Assembly (NCBI GenBank): GCA_034660675.1
Contig: JAYEJT010000153.1
Span: 1-8,139 of the forward strand
Length of the DNA: 8,139 bases
Origin: CG03 sp034660675
GTDB taxonomy: Bacteria > CG03
Reading direction: 5' to 3'
Position numbers and translations under genes: made by a program. This document shows positions 1-6,923 of the stretch, in pieces. The notes beneath the pieces were generated by a model. It saw only the letters and a list, made by a program, of their open reading frames with translations, was not told where the DNA came from and did no database searches. How positions within the stretch are numbered: position 1 is the stretch's first letter; the number at the start of each line of letters is the position of its first letter.

Positions 1-438
1 CTCGCTCTGATTTTTTATAAAGATAAGCGCGGTGATATGAGGTGCCTCAACTGGGAACTACTGAAAAGGGGTCTGGCGAAAGAGAATCTCTGGGCGACTG
101 ATTTGCTGTGCAAAAAAAGCGAATGGAGGAATCTGGCTAAACTCTCGCGCTTGTCAAAGCCGGCGGCTTTTATAGGTATGGGCAGGCTGTCTCTAAAAGA
201 AAAATTCGTATATGACGCTCTTGAATTTTATCAACGCGGCGTTAAAAAATTCCCCTCTCATGCGGATTTGAGAAAAGACCTTGCCGTGCTTTATGGAAAG
301 CTCGCGCAGTTTGAGAAAAATACGCGCAAAAAGAAAAAATATAAAGATGCGGCTTTTTCAAACTGGAAAAAACTAAAAGGCACAAAATACGATGGTCTTG
401 CGCGGCGACGCATACAGCATATGCTGATAAACCCATGA
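1..438 (+). CDS. TPR-like protein, 3' part (5' end outside window)
   Basis: The frame is open from the first base, so the gene starts upstream and the internal ATG at 37 is probably not its start. About 145 residues are visible. The stretch from about residue 61 to 115, counting from the ATG at 37 (DALEFYQRGVKKFPSHADLR and on to YKDAAFSNWKKL), has the helix-turn-helix pattern of tetratricopeptide repeats: alternating small and aromatic residues, with a Pro before the next helix. The protein is very basic in its last third (a KNTRKKKKYKDA run), with no membrane segment or signal peptide in the visible part. It ends 12 nt before nfnA and is likely co-transcribed with it. TPR proteins act as protein-protein adaptors, but the partner cannot be told from here. 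The TPR assignment is by pattern only. Confidence 0.6.
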   Translation, partial: LALIFYKDKRGDMRCLNWELLKRGLAKENLWATDLLCKKSEWRNLAKLSRLSKPAAFIGMGRLSLKEKFVYDALEFYQRGVKKFPSHADLRKDLAVLYGKLAQFEKNTRKKKKYKDAAFSNWKKLKGTKYDGLARRRIQHMLINP

Positions 439-450
439 TGAAAGATTATA

Positions 451-1293
451 ATGAATGAATCTTCGGCAATTGAGATCCTGAGTTATGCGCGGCTTGCGGA
501 AGATGTGTTCTGTGTGAAGTTTTTTGCACCGCACATTGCCGAGCACGCCCGGCCGGGACAGTTTGTCATGCTGATGGCTTATGAAAAATCGGAGAGAATT
601 CCGTTAACCGTGGCCGAAGCCGATTCCGCGGAAGGCAGCGTCACCGTTGTTTTTAAGGTGTTGGGGAGAAGCACAGCTGATTTGAGTTTAATGAAACAGG
701 GAGAATCTCTTTATTACGCCGCGGGGCCTCTGGGAAAGCCCACGGAGTTTCCGGAAAGCGGGCGCGCTGTTGCCGTGGGCGGGGGTATAGGGCTTGCTCT
801 CATATTCCCAATCATAAAGGAAATGAAAAAGAGAGGCCTTTTTGTTACAACAATAGCGGGGGTGAGGGAAAAGAAATTCCTTTTCTGGGAGGAGAGGCTT
901 CGCGAAGGGAGCGAAAAATTTTTTCTCACCAGTGACGACGGTTCCTGCGGAGAGAAGGGTTTTGTGACGGGGCCGCTCAAGCGGGAGCTGGACGCGTCAA
1001 ATGACATAAAAATTGTTTACGCCGTGGGGCCAGTTGTAATGATGAGGACGGTCGCGGATCTGACGAGAAAATACGGTGTTAAAACAGTCGTGAGCCTCAA
1101 TCCCATTATGGTGGACGGCACGGGGATGTGCGGCTCATGCAGGGTGCGGGTCGCCGGAAAGGTGCGTTTCGCCTGCGTTGACGGCCCTGATTTTGACGCT
1201 CACGATGTGGACTTTGACGAGCTTATTTCAAGACTGACGCTTTATCAGGACAAGGAAAAAGAGGCCGCCTCTCACAAATGCCGATGCCTGTAA
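451..1293 (+). CDS. nfnA: NADH-dependent ferredoxin:NADP+ oxidoreductase small subunit (NfnA; sulfide dehydrogenase SudB-like)
   Basis: Cytoplasmic subunit of the electron-bifurcating transhydrogenase NfnAB, which interconverts NADH plus reduced ferredoxin with NADPH. The 280 residues match the family's usual size. In order: a ferredoxin-reductase FAD barrel (residues 1-100) with the flavin motif RIPLT (49-53) and GPLGKPTE (92-99); a nucleotide-binding domain starting with AVGGGIGLALIFP (108-120), with YAVGPVVMM at 190-198; and a C-terminal [2Fe-2S] site with Asp222, Cys227, Cys230 and Cys242 in VDGTGMCGSCR...FACVDGP. One Asp plus three Cys is the known ligand set of this subunit in Thermotoga, and all four are present. 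The ATG at 451 is chosen because the N-terminus lines up with the barrel start; the ribosome-binding site is weak. The last 16 nt overlap nfnB. SudB and 'dihydroorotate dehydrogenase electron transfer subunit' are older labels for relatives. The adjacent nfnB rules out a PyrK role. Confidence 0.9.
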   Translation: MNESSAIEILSYARLAEDVFCVKFFAPHIAEHARPGQFVMLMAYEKSERIPLTVAEADSAEGSVTVVFKVLGRSTADLSLMKQGESLYYAAGPLGKPTEFPESGRAVAVGGGIGLALIFPIIKEMKKRGLFVTTIAGVREKKFLFWEERLREGSEKFFLTSDDGSCGEKGFVTGPLKRELDASNDIKIVYAVGPVVMMRTVADLTRKYGVKTVVSLNPIMVDGTGMCGSCRVRVAGKVRFACVDGPDFDAHDVDFDELISRLTLYQDKEKEAASHKCRCL

Positions 1294-2720
1294 TAAAGAA
1301 TAAAACGCCCATGCCTTTTCTGGACGCGAAAGAAAGGACGAAAAATTTTGACGAGGTTGCCACGGGCTACACGAAAGAAGACGCTCTTAAAGAAGCTTCC
1401 CGCTGTCTCATGTGCAAAAACAAGCCTTGTGTCGCGGGTTGCCCTGTCGGCATAGACATTCCCGCTTTCATAAAACTCATAACCGAGGAGCGTTTTGAAG
1501 AAGCTTACGAAAAAATAAAGGAAAAAAATTTTCTTCCCGCCGTCTGCGGCAGGGTCTGCCCCCAGGAAAAACAGTGCGCCGCCGTGTGCACTTTGGGAAT
1601 AAAGAATGAGCCTGTGGCCATTGGTCGTCTTGAACGTTTTGTTTCCGATTACGCCGAGAAATCGGGAAAAGCAAAGCATAATTTCTGCCGCGTCAGGACG
1701 GGAAAAAAAGTGGCGGTTGTCGGCAGCGGGCCGGCAGGACTCACCGCCGCGGGAGAGCTTTCCAAAGAAGGCGTTGCCGTGACGGTTTTTGAGTCGTCGC
1801 ATGAAGCCGGAGGCGTTCTTGTTTACGGCATCCCCGAGTTCAGGCTGCCGAACAAAGTTATAAAAAAAGAGGTGGAGCAGCTGGGGGACATGGGCGTGGA
1901 AGTGCGTTTCGGCCATGTTATAGGCCGTACAAAAACGCTGGAAGAACTTTTTGAAGAGGGGTTTGACGCGGTTTTTATAGGCGCGGGGGCGGGGCTTCCG
2001 CGTTTCATGGGAATTCCCGGCGAAAACCTTAACGGCGTTTATTCGGCAAACGAGTTTCTGACGAGAATAAATCTTATGAAAGCATACCGTTTTCCCGAAT
2101 ATGTCACGCCTCTGAAAAAAATGCGGAATGTGATTGTTGTTGGCGGCGGAAATGTGGCCATGGATTCGGCCAGATGCGCGTTGAGAATGGGAGCTGAAAA
2201 TGTTTATTGCGTGTATAGAAGAACACGAGCTGAGATGCCCGCGAGAGCCGAAGAGGTGGAGCACGCCGTTGAAGAAGGCGTTGATTTCAGGTTTCTCAGC
2301 AACCCTGTTGAAATAGAAAGCGGCGAAACCGAAGGCGCGCCGGGGCTGAAAGTCCGCCGGGGCGGGCGTAAGGATTCCGCGGGAAGAGTCCAATGTCAGC
2401 GCATGAAGTTAGGCGACCCCGACGAAAGCGGACGCCGCTCTCCTGTGGCCATTGACGGTGAATATGATTTTATAGAAGCGGACACCGTTGTCATTGCCAT
2501 AGGGGTTTCCGCGAACCCGCTGCTTCTTGAGACAAGCCCGGGGCTGAAACTCAATAAACGGGGTTACATAGAAATAAACCCGGACACTTTTGAGACCTCA
2601 ATAAAAAATGTTTACGCCGCGGGGGACATTGTTTCAGGCGCGGCGACGGTGATATCGGCCATGGGCGGCGGCAAAAGAGCCGCCGACGCCATTGTGAAGC
2701 GTTTCCGCGGAGATGAATAA
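1278..2720 (+). CDS. nfnB: NADPH-binding large subunit of NfnAB (GltA/SudA-like)
   Basis: Large flavoprotein subunit pairing with NfnA; it binds NADPH and ferredoxin and carries the bifurcating FAD (family knowledge). The 480 residues include an N-terminal iron-sulfur domain with Cys43, 46, 51, 55 and Cys90, 94, 100, 104 (two [4Fe-4S] clusters; the CPQE at 94-97 supplies an acidic residue that may serve as a ligand, as reported for the family). Next come a Rossmann FAD site VAVVGSGPAGLTAAGE (145-160), an NADPH site VIVVGGGNVAMDSARC (285-300) with RRTRAEMPAR (314-323) for the 2'-phosphate, and a closing FAD motif YAAGDIVSGAATVISAMGGG (446-465). Start: ATG at 1278, with another in-frame ATG at 1284 that would remove two residues; GAGG at 1261-1264 is the only SD-like sequence. 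The 16-nt overlap with nfnA suggests translational coupling. It is often labelled glutamate synthase small chain, but no glutamate synthase large chain is nearby, so Nfn is the better call. Confidence 0.9.
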   Translation: MPMPVIKNKTPMPFLDAKERTKNFDEVATGYTKEDALKEASRCLMCKNKPCVAGCPVGIDIPAFIKLITEERFEEAYEKIKEKNFLPAVCGRVCPQEKQCAAVCTLGIKNEPVAIGRLERFVSDYAEKSGKAKHNFCRVRTGKKVAVVGSGPAGLTAAGELSKEGVAVTVFESSHEAGGVLVYGIPEFRLPNKVIKKEVEQLGDMGVEVRFGHVIGRTKTLEELFEEGFDAVFIGAGAGLPRFMGIPGENLNGVYSANEFLTRINLMKAYRFPEYVTPLKKMRNVIVVGGGNVAMDSARCALRMGAENVYCVYRRTRAEMPARAEEVEHAVEEGVDFRFLSNPVEIESGETEGAPGLKVRRGGRKDSAGRVQCQRMKLGDPDESGRRSPVAIDGEYDFIEADTVVIAIGVSANPLLLETSPGLKLNKRGYIEINPDTFETSIKNVYAAGDIVSGAATVISAMGGGKRAADAIVKRFRGDE

Positions 2721-2728
2721 AATTTTTC

Positions 2729-3865
2729 GTGATTGAAGAAAAAAAGATCTGCGTTCACATTGTCACGACCTTAGAGCTGGGCGGCGCCCAGCAGAACACG
2801 CTTTTCACAGTCGCGAACATGATGGATTTCCACGGCGTTCTCATCACCGGATGCGAGGGTATAACGGAGCCGTCCGGCCTTGAGGTTCACAGGGTTAAAA
2901 ATCTTGTCAGGGAAATAAATTTTTTTAAGGATACCGCCGCTTTTTTTTCGCTGTATTTTCTTCTGAGAAAAATAAGGCCCGAAATAGTGCACACACATTC
3001 TTCAAAGGCCGGAATCCTCGGCAGATGGGCCGCTTTTTTCGCGCGGGTGCCGGTTGTGATACACACATTTCACGGTTTCGGTTTTAACGACAGGCAGAAA
3101 GTTTCTGTCAAGAAAAAATATATTCGGGCGGAGCAGATGACGGCTAAGATTTCAACGGCGCTTTTCGCGGTTTCGGAAAAGAATGTTGAAAAAGCGCTGT
3201 CTCTGGGTATTTGTCCTGAGGATAAAATTTCCGTCGTTCACTCGGGCATAGATATGAAAAGATGGGAGGGGCGGCTTTCGCGCGAGGCGGCGAAAAAAGG
3301 TTTCGGCATAGCCGCGAATGTTCCCGTCGTGGGGATGGCCGCCTGCTTCAAAGAGCAGAAGGCGCCGCTGGATTTTATAGAGATAGCTTGCCGCGTAAAG
3401 AAGCTCAATCCCCATGCGAAATTTATCATTGTGGGTGACGGCATTCTGCGCGGCGAGATAGAAAAAAGAATTTACAAATACAGGTTGGGCGACGATGTCA
3501 CACTCGCCGGCTGGAGGCCGGACATAGAAAATGTGCTGCCGGCTTTTGACATAAATGTTCTGACATCTTTATGGGAGGGTCTGCCGAGGGTGTCTCTTGA
3601 GGCCGGGGTGTGCCTGATCCCGCAGGTGCTCAGCAATGTTGACGGCGCCCCGGAAATAATTGAGGACGGCGTCACGGGTTATCTTGTGGAGCCTCACGAC
3701 ATTGACACCTTTGTTTCACGCATAGATCATCTTATCAAAAATCCCGATGATGGCAGGGTTTTTGCTCACAAACTCAGGAAAAAACTCACAGGCGATTTTG
3801 ATATCAGGGGAATGGTGCGCCTCATAGAACAGAAATACAGCGAAATAGCGAAATCTAAAAGCTGA
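2729..3865 (+). CDS. Glycosyltransferase family 4 (GT-B fold)
   Basis: Retaining GT-B glycosyltransferase of 378 residues, the usual GT4 length. The N-terminal acceptor domain begins HIVTTLELGGAQQNTLFTVA (10-29) and contains IVHTHSSKAGILGRW (86-100) and VVIHTFHGFGF (109-119), typical of enzymes acting on lipid-linked or nascent polysaccharide. The C-terminal donor domain contains KISVVHSGID (166-175), GMAACFKEQKAPLDFI (202-217), FIIVGDG (232-238) and the EX7E pair Glu283/Glu291 in WEGLPRVSLEAG, followed by GAPEIIEDGVTGYLVEP. The start is GTG at 2729, 8 nt after nfnB, with GGAG at 2709-2712 as a distant SD; a 7-codon mini-ORF (ATG 2713) overlaps it. There is no transmembrane segment. The sugar and acceptor cannot be told from sequence; surface polysaccharide or glycolipid synthesis is an inference from family and from the EPS-type regulator further on. 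Confidence 0.88.
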   Translation: MIEEKKICVHIVTTLELGGAQQNTLFTVANMMDFHGVLITGCEGITEPSGLEVHRVKNLVREINFFKDTAAFFSLYFLLRKIRPEIVHTHSSKAGILGRWAAFFARVPVVIHTFHGFGFNDRQKVSVKKKYIRAEQMTAKISTALFAVSEKNVEKALSLGICPEDKISVVHSGIDMKRWEGRLSREAAKKGFGIAANVPVVGMAACFKEQKAPLDFIEIACRVKKLNPHAKFIIVGDGILRGEIEKRIYKYRLGDDVTLAGWRPDIENVLPAFDINVLTSLWEGLPRVSLEAGVCLIPQVLSNVDGAPEIIEDGVTGYLVEPHDIDTFVSRIDHLIKNPDDGRVFAHKLRKKLTGDFDIRGMVRLIEQKYSEIAKSKS

Positions 3866-3924
3866 ACTGTTTGTTTTAAAATAAGTCACGAAAGTCAACC
3901 CCTGGCACCATTGTTCTTTTGGTC

Positions 3925-3954
3925 TTGAATTTTTATTGACAATTGTGTTATAAT
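3925..3954 (+). promoter_or_regulatory. Sigma-70-type promoter of the coiled-coil gene
   Basis: The -35 candidate TTGAAT (3925-3930) is followed 18 nt later by a perfect -10 TATAAT (3949-3954). The stronger-looking TTGACA at 3936-3941 is only 7 nt from the -10 and cannot be its partner. The predicted start of transcription is at about 3961, which is the A of the gene's ATG. An 8-bp palindrome ACAATTGT (3939-3946) lies in the spacer. Confidence 0.7.
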
Positions 3955-3960
3955 CAAAAT

Positions 3961-5463
3961 ATGACAGGCAAAGTAACATCAGAACTTGAGCGCATTTTAA
4001 GGGATCTTAAAGAAAAAAGGCTGGAAGAGCGCGAGACGCTCATCGCCCGCGTCAAGGGCGAAGAACTCCGCGTGCAGGAACTTCTGGATAAAATAGAACA
4101 GCTTAAGAAACTCAGCGACGAGGAACGCGTTCATCTTTTAGAACAGATGAAAAGGCGCGAATCTCATTTTACAAACGAAATAGGCATTGCCAATGAAAAG
4201 GTGCGGATCGTTGAAGACGACAACCTGAAATTCCAGGCTGAGGTGGAAGCTTTGAAAAAACAGCTTTCCATGGAAAACAAACTCCGCTCCGGCGAGAAGG
4301 ACGCTTACGAGAGAAAAATAGGGTCGCTGACGAAAAATTATGACGCGATTCTGTCCCAGCGTCAGAAAGAAATAGCCGCCATGGACAGGAAGATGGCGCA
4401 GGCGCATGAAAAGTTCATTGAGGATATGAGCCGCGAGAAGGCCAAATCCGAAACAACGGCACAGATAATAAAAAATGAACTGGAGGGCATTATAAGAGAG
4501 AAAGATGCCTCAAAAATGAAGATAGAGGCCAAGAGGCAGGACAGCGAGAAGACAATAAATAAGTTGAAACAATCAGCCGACGTTTTGAAAAATGAGATTA
4601 AGGAACAGCGTTCGCGCTTGAAAGTCCAGCATGACGATTATGAGCTTCAGTTGAAAAATATGGACAGGGAGTGGGAAGAGGCGCTTCGCCGCAAGGACAG
4701 GGAAAAGAAGGAAATCTCCTCTCAGATGAAAAAACTTGAAGTTGATATAGCCGGCCAGTTTAACGCGCAGCTCAAAGACGCGGCGGAAGAGAAAAAAGCG
4801 CTGTCGAACAAAGTGCTTAGCCTTCAGCGGCAGATAGAAGAAATCAATCTGGCGCACGAGAGGGTGCTCGTGGAGAAGGACGAATTTTACAGAAAGCAGA
4901 TAGCCGTTTTGAGGGACGCTCAGATAGAGATAGAAAACCGTTTCCAGATGAAGGAAGATGAGCTCAACATGATAAAATCCGAGCTTGAGACGGAAATAGC
5001 CGTTATAGCCGGCGTCGGAAGAGAAACAGACGACAGCACGAAAAGCGGGCTCTCTGAAATTCCCCCCGAAAACGAAGGGCTGAAAAAGAAGCTGAAAAAG
5101 CTGTTTGCTCCTCCGAAAAACAAAAAACGCGCGGCCGCCGCTGATTCCTCACCCGGTTTGTTTGAGGATATTCCCATGCGCCGCGCCACCGATTCAAAGG
5201 AGTTGCGGGATATGGAAGACAAATTTACTGAAGAGCCTCTGATTCCGGACGAATCGGAAAAGAGCGTTTTAAAAAACAAAAAACCCGCTGTCCCTGATGA
5301 CAAAAAAAGACAGATAAAACTCATAATATCTCAGAAAGAAGACCAGGCAAAAGAGCTTGAAGCCGAACTCGAAGGCACATCCGGCGAGAAAAAATCGGAG
5401 CTTCAAAGCCGCGTGGACGGTCTGAAGGTAGAGATAGAAGAGTGGCAGACCCGCCTCAAATAA
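3961..5463 (+). CDS. Large coiled-coil protein of unknown function
   Basis: I do not recognise a family. The 500-residue product has no cysteine and is dominated by Glu, Lys, Arg and Gln with heptad-like Leu/Ile spacing. It is nearly continuous helix from about residue 5 to 348, then a flexible linker (350-450) with a basic patch GLKKKLKKLFAPPKNKKRAA (373-392) and a Pro/Asp-rich stretch, then a second short coiled coil (about 450-500) ending EIEEWQTRLK. There is no signal peptide or membrane segment, so a cytoplasmic structural, scaffold or filament-forming role is possible. The basic patch could bind nucleic acid or membrane (inference). The start is ATG 3961; a TTG at 3943 in the same frame lies upstream of the predicted transcription start. 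No Shine-Dalgarno is present and translation is probably leaderless. The gene has its own promoter, so it is not simply part of the glycosyltransferase operon. Confidence 0.85.
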   Translation: MTGKVTSELERILRDLKEKRLEERETLIARVKGEELRVQELLDKIEQLKKLSDEERVHLLEQMKRRESHFTNEIGIANEKVRIVEDDNLKFQAEVEALKKQLSMENKLRSGEKDAYERKIGSLTKNYDAILSQRQKEIAAMDRKMAQAHEKFIEDMSREKAKSETTAQIIKNELEGIIREKDASKMKIEAKRQDSEKTINKLKQSADVLKNEIKEQRSRLKVQHDDYELQLKNMDREWEEALRRKDREKKEISSQMKKLEVDIAGQFNAQLKDAAEEKKALSNKVLSLQRQIEEINLAHERVLVEKDEFYRKQIAVLRDAQIEIENRFQMKEDELNMIKSELETEIAVIAGVGRETDDSTKSGLSEIPPENEGLKKKLKKLFAPPKNKKRAAAADSSPGLFEDIPMRRATDSKELRDMEDKFTEEPLIPDESEKSVLKNKKPAVPDDKKRQIKLIISQKEDQAKELEAELEGTSGEKKSELQSRVDGLKVEIEEWQTRLK

Positions 5464-5552
5464 TTTTAAAACATAAATAACAGCGTTCATTGGCAATCTG
5501 CGGTGTGACATTTTTCTGCTGTAATTATTGAGAAGCCGATTGCATTATTTTT

Positions 5553-5582
5553 TTGACTTTTTAGAGCTGATTCATATATAAT
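5553..5582 (+). promoter_or_regulatory. Promoter of the MNT/HEPN operon
   Basis: TTGACT (5553-5558), 18-nt spacer, then TATAAT (5577-5582). Transcription would begin near 5589, giving a leader of about 34 nt that contains a good Shine-Dalgarno, unlike the other promoters in the window. Confidence 0.75.
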
Positions 5583-5606
5583 GCGGTAAAGAGAAGCGTT
5601 TTCCCC

Positions 5607-5611
5607 GGAGG
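5607..5611 (+). promoter_or_regulatory. Ribosome-binding site of the MNT gene
   Basis: GGAGG lies 11 nt before the ATG at 5623 and fixes that start. Confidence 0.7.
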
Positions 5612-5622
5612 CACACAAAAGA

Positions 5623-5973
5623 ATGCGGATTAAAAGAGAGATAAACGAAATTTTAATTAAAGCGGTGGGAGAAGATTATTTATTGTTTGTATTCGGTTCT
5701 TTTGCAAGAGGTGAAAACGACAGGGAATCGGATATAGATCTTGCCCTGTACAGGGATAAGAAAATAACTTCGGGGGAAATAGCGGTAATCAGAGAGGATT
5801 TAAATGAGAGGGTCCGTACTTTGAGGGAAATAGACCTTGTGAATTTGACAGACACGGTTTCAAAAGCGCTTCTAAGAAATATTCTGAAGGAGGGAATTGT
5901 ATGGCACAGGACGAGAAATTCAAACAAACTCATGAAAGATTTAAAAAAGCGTTTGATAAATACAGAGAGATAG
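5623..5973 (+). CDS. MNT-type nucleotidyltransferase antitoxin (MntA / HI0073-like)
   Basis: Minimal nucleotidyltransferase of 116 residues, the family's usual size. It carries the signature GSFARGENDRESDIDLAL (25-42), with the metal-binding pair Asp37 and Asp39, and a likely third catalytic Asp71 in REIDLVNL (68-75). Relatives act as antitoxins that transfer AMP from ATP to a tyrosine near the HEPN active site of their partner (type VII toxin-antitoxin, family knowledge). The partner gene starts inside this one, with a 73-nt overlap, so the last 24 codons are shared in another frame and the tail beyond WHRTRN may carry little function. Start ATG 5623 is supported by GGAGG and the upstream promoter. 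Codon use is more AT-rich than in the nfn genes, consistent with an acquired module. Some family members instead modify other targets. Confidence 0.87.
   Translation: MRIKREINEILIKAVGEDYLLFVFGSFARGENDRESDIDLALYRDKKITSGEIAVIREDLNERVRTLREIDLVNLTDTVSKALLRNILKEGIVWHRTRNSNKLMKDLKKRLINTER
5887..5894 (+). promoter_or_regulatory. Internal Shine-Dalgarno for the HEPN gene
   Basis: AAGGAGGG, inside the MNT coding sequence, stands 6 nt before the ATG at 5901. It is the strongest ribosome-binding site in the window and decides the toxin gene's start. Confidence 0.8.
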
Positions 5974-6320
5974 TAAAAAGCTCGCATCTTTTTAATTTTT
6001 TGAGCGAAGAACTTATTATTGAAATAACCACAAAACGTTTTGAATACACTTTTGAAAGCCTGTGGAAAACATTAAAGGAAAAAATGAGGATGGAAGGCGT
6101 GGAGTGCTCGACGCCGCTTAAAAGTTTCAAGGAAGCGTTTAAGGCGGGGCTCATTGACACATCCGACGAAGCTGTTTTTATTGAAATGGTGGAAAAGAGA
6201 AACCAGATTGTTCATATTTATGATTTTGAGGCGGCAAAATTAATTTACGGTTTTGTAAAAGATGAAAAAGTTTTTTCGGCGCTTGAAAGAATTTTCAATA
6301 GGCTATCCAAAGCGGACTGA
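5901..6320 (+). CDS. HEPN-domain toxin, HI0074 family (nucleotidyltransferase substrate-binding protein)
   Basis: All-helical HEPN protein of 139 residues. Family hallmarks are FEYTFESLWKTLKEKM (47-62), SFKEAFKAGLID (75-86) and the catalytic RX4H element with its adjacent tyrosine, KRNQIVHIYDFEAA (99-112): Arg100, Asn101, His105 and Tyr107. HEPN proteins with intact RX4-6HXY are RNases, and MntA-type partners silence them by AMPylating the Tyr (family knowledge). All residues needed for both activity and neutralisation are present, so the pair looks intact. It overlaps the antitoxin gene by 73 nt and has its own strong SD, suggesting coupled synthesis. No separate promoter is seen. The HI0074 label comes from the long form with the AFKAGLI segment, as distinct from shorter HepT proteins. 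Confidence 0.87.
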   Translation: MAQDEKFKQTHERFKKAFDKYREIVKSSHLFNFLSEELIIEITTKRFEYTFESLWKTLKEKMRMEGVECSTPLKSFKEAFKAGLIDTSDEAVFIEMVEKRNQIVHIYDFEAAKLIYGFVKDEKVFSALERIFNRLSKAD

Positions 6321-6346
6321 GCGGTCATGTCAAATCATATAATTAT

Positions 6347-6374
6347 TTGACAAACCCCGGCCATTTAATACAAT
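6347..6374 (+). promoter_or_regulatory. Promoter of the AlbA_2 gene
   Basis: Perfect -35 TTGACA (6347-6352), 16-nt spacer, then TACAAT (6369-6374). Transcription is predicted to start at about 6381, only about 3 nt before the ATG at 6384, and there is no Shine-Dalgarno. The architecture and -10 block are duplicated at 7863-7890. Confidence 0.8.
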
Positions 6375-6389
6375 GTTCAAAATATGAAC
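6375..6389. promoter_or_regulatory. Candidate operator (copy 1)
   Basis: Inverted repeat GTTCA-AAATA-TGAAC directly after the -10, covering the predicted transcription start and the ATG. The same 15 bp occur in the promoter of the MarR-like gene. A protein bound here would block initiation. That the binder is the MarR-like regulator is inference. Confidence 0.6.
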
Positions 6390-6923
6390 GATATAAAAAA
6401 AGTGATTTCACGGGGCGAATCGGAAACGCTGGAATTTAAGAAGACCTCCTCCGACTGGAAAGCAATAATCAAGACGATTTCCGCCTTTGGCAATACAAGG
6501 GGCGGAAATATTTTTATTGGTGTTTCCGATGCTGGTAAGGTGTCAGGTGTTCAGATTGGCAGAAAAACAATTGAAGACCTTGTACATAAAATAAAGGAAA
6601 ATACCGACCCGAAAATATTTCTGGGAGTATCGGTTGAAAAGGCAGATAAAAAAGAAATCATTTTAATAAGAGTTGTGGAGAATAACCATAAGCCGGTGTT
6701 CGCCTTTGACAGAGTTTATAAAAGAGTCGGCAAATCAACGGTAAGAGTAACCAGTGAAGAGATACGGAAGATGGCTTTAGAAGGCAAAAAGATTTACTGG
6801 GACGAACTGATTTGCGAAGAAGCAAAACTCAAAAATATAGATGTTGAAAAAGTGAAATGGTTTGTCAGGGAAGCAATAACACAGAGAGGTTTGAGATTTC
6901 CCAAGAATTTACCGGCAGAATAG
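6384..6923 (+). CDS. AlbA_2 (Schlafen AAA_4-like) domain protein, N-terminal part of a broken gene
   Basis: N-terminal part of a Schlafen-like / RecG-like putative ATP-binding transcriptional regulator. The AlbA_2 domain shows ESETLEFKKTSSDWKAIIKT (12-31), the signature AFGNTRGGNIFIGVSD (34-49), KPVFAFDRVYKRVGKSTVR (103-121) and IYWDELICEEA (137-147). Intact relatives run to roughly 450-480 residues with a middle ATPase-like half and a C-terminal winged helix (from memory). Here the frame stops at residue 179 (RFPKNLPAE, still family-like), and the C-terminal half resumes in another frame within about 10 nt, so roughly 100-140 residues are gone. The promoter and start are intact, so a free AlbA_2 domain may still be made. 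The gene follows the MNT/HEPN pair but has its own promoter. The function of the family is poorly known; nucleic-acid binding is assumed. Confidence 0.75.
   Translation: MNDIKKVISRGESETLEFKKTSSDWKAIIKTISAFGNTRGGNIFIGVSDAGKVSGVQIGRKTIEDLVHKIKENTDPKIFLGVSVEKADKKEIILIRVVENNHKPVFAFDRVYKRVGKSTVRVTSEEIRKMALEGKKIYWDELICEEAKLKNIDVEKVKWFVREAITQRGLRFPKNLPAE

Larger units (their letters stand above)
5464..5622. other. Intergenic region upstream of the toxin-antitoxin pair
   Basis: This 159-nt AT-rich gap holds the promoter and ribosome-binding site of the following operon (listed separately). No convincing terminator hairpin for the coiled-coil gene is seen, and no RNA gene. Confidence 0.5.

Noticed and set aside
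1261..1271. GAGGC-C-GCCTC inverted repeat at the nfnA/nfnB junction
   Set aside because: One-base loop and inside overlapping coding sequence; probably chance, although it may affect access to the nfnB start.
1272..2393. Long open frame on the minus strand opposite nfnB (373 codons)
   Set aside because: It is the antisense shadow of a gene with clear FAD, NADPH and iron-sulfur motifs; the translation is low in recognizable motifs and rich in His, Phe and Arg, as usual for such shadows.
2713..2736. Mini-ORF MNKIFRD before the glycosyltransferase
   Set aside because: Seven codons overlapping nfnB and the GTG start; could aid re-initiation but nothing in the sequence supports a real peptide.
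3936..3941. TTGACA as the -35 of the coiled-coil gene
   Set aside because: Only 7 nt separate it from the perfect TATAAT; no good -10 lies 16-18 nt downstream. TTGAAT at 3925 gives a normal 18-nt spacer.
3943..3960. TTG at 3943 as an upstream start for the coiled-coil protein
   Set aside because: It lies upstream of the predicted transcription start, overlapping the -10, and would not be in the mRNA.
4920..5324. Minus-strand open frame within the coiled-coil gene
   Set aside because: Ser/Phe-rich translation typical of the reverse of Glu/Lys-rich coding sequence; no promoter or ribosome-binding site.
5464..5530. Terminator after the coiled-coil gene
   Set aside because: Only scattered short complementary words; no stable stem followed by a T-run.
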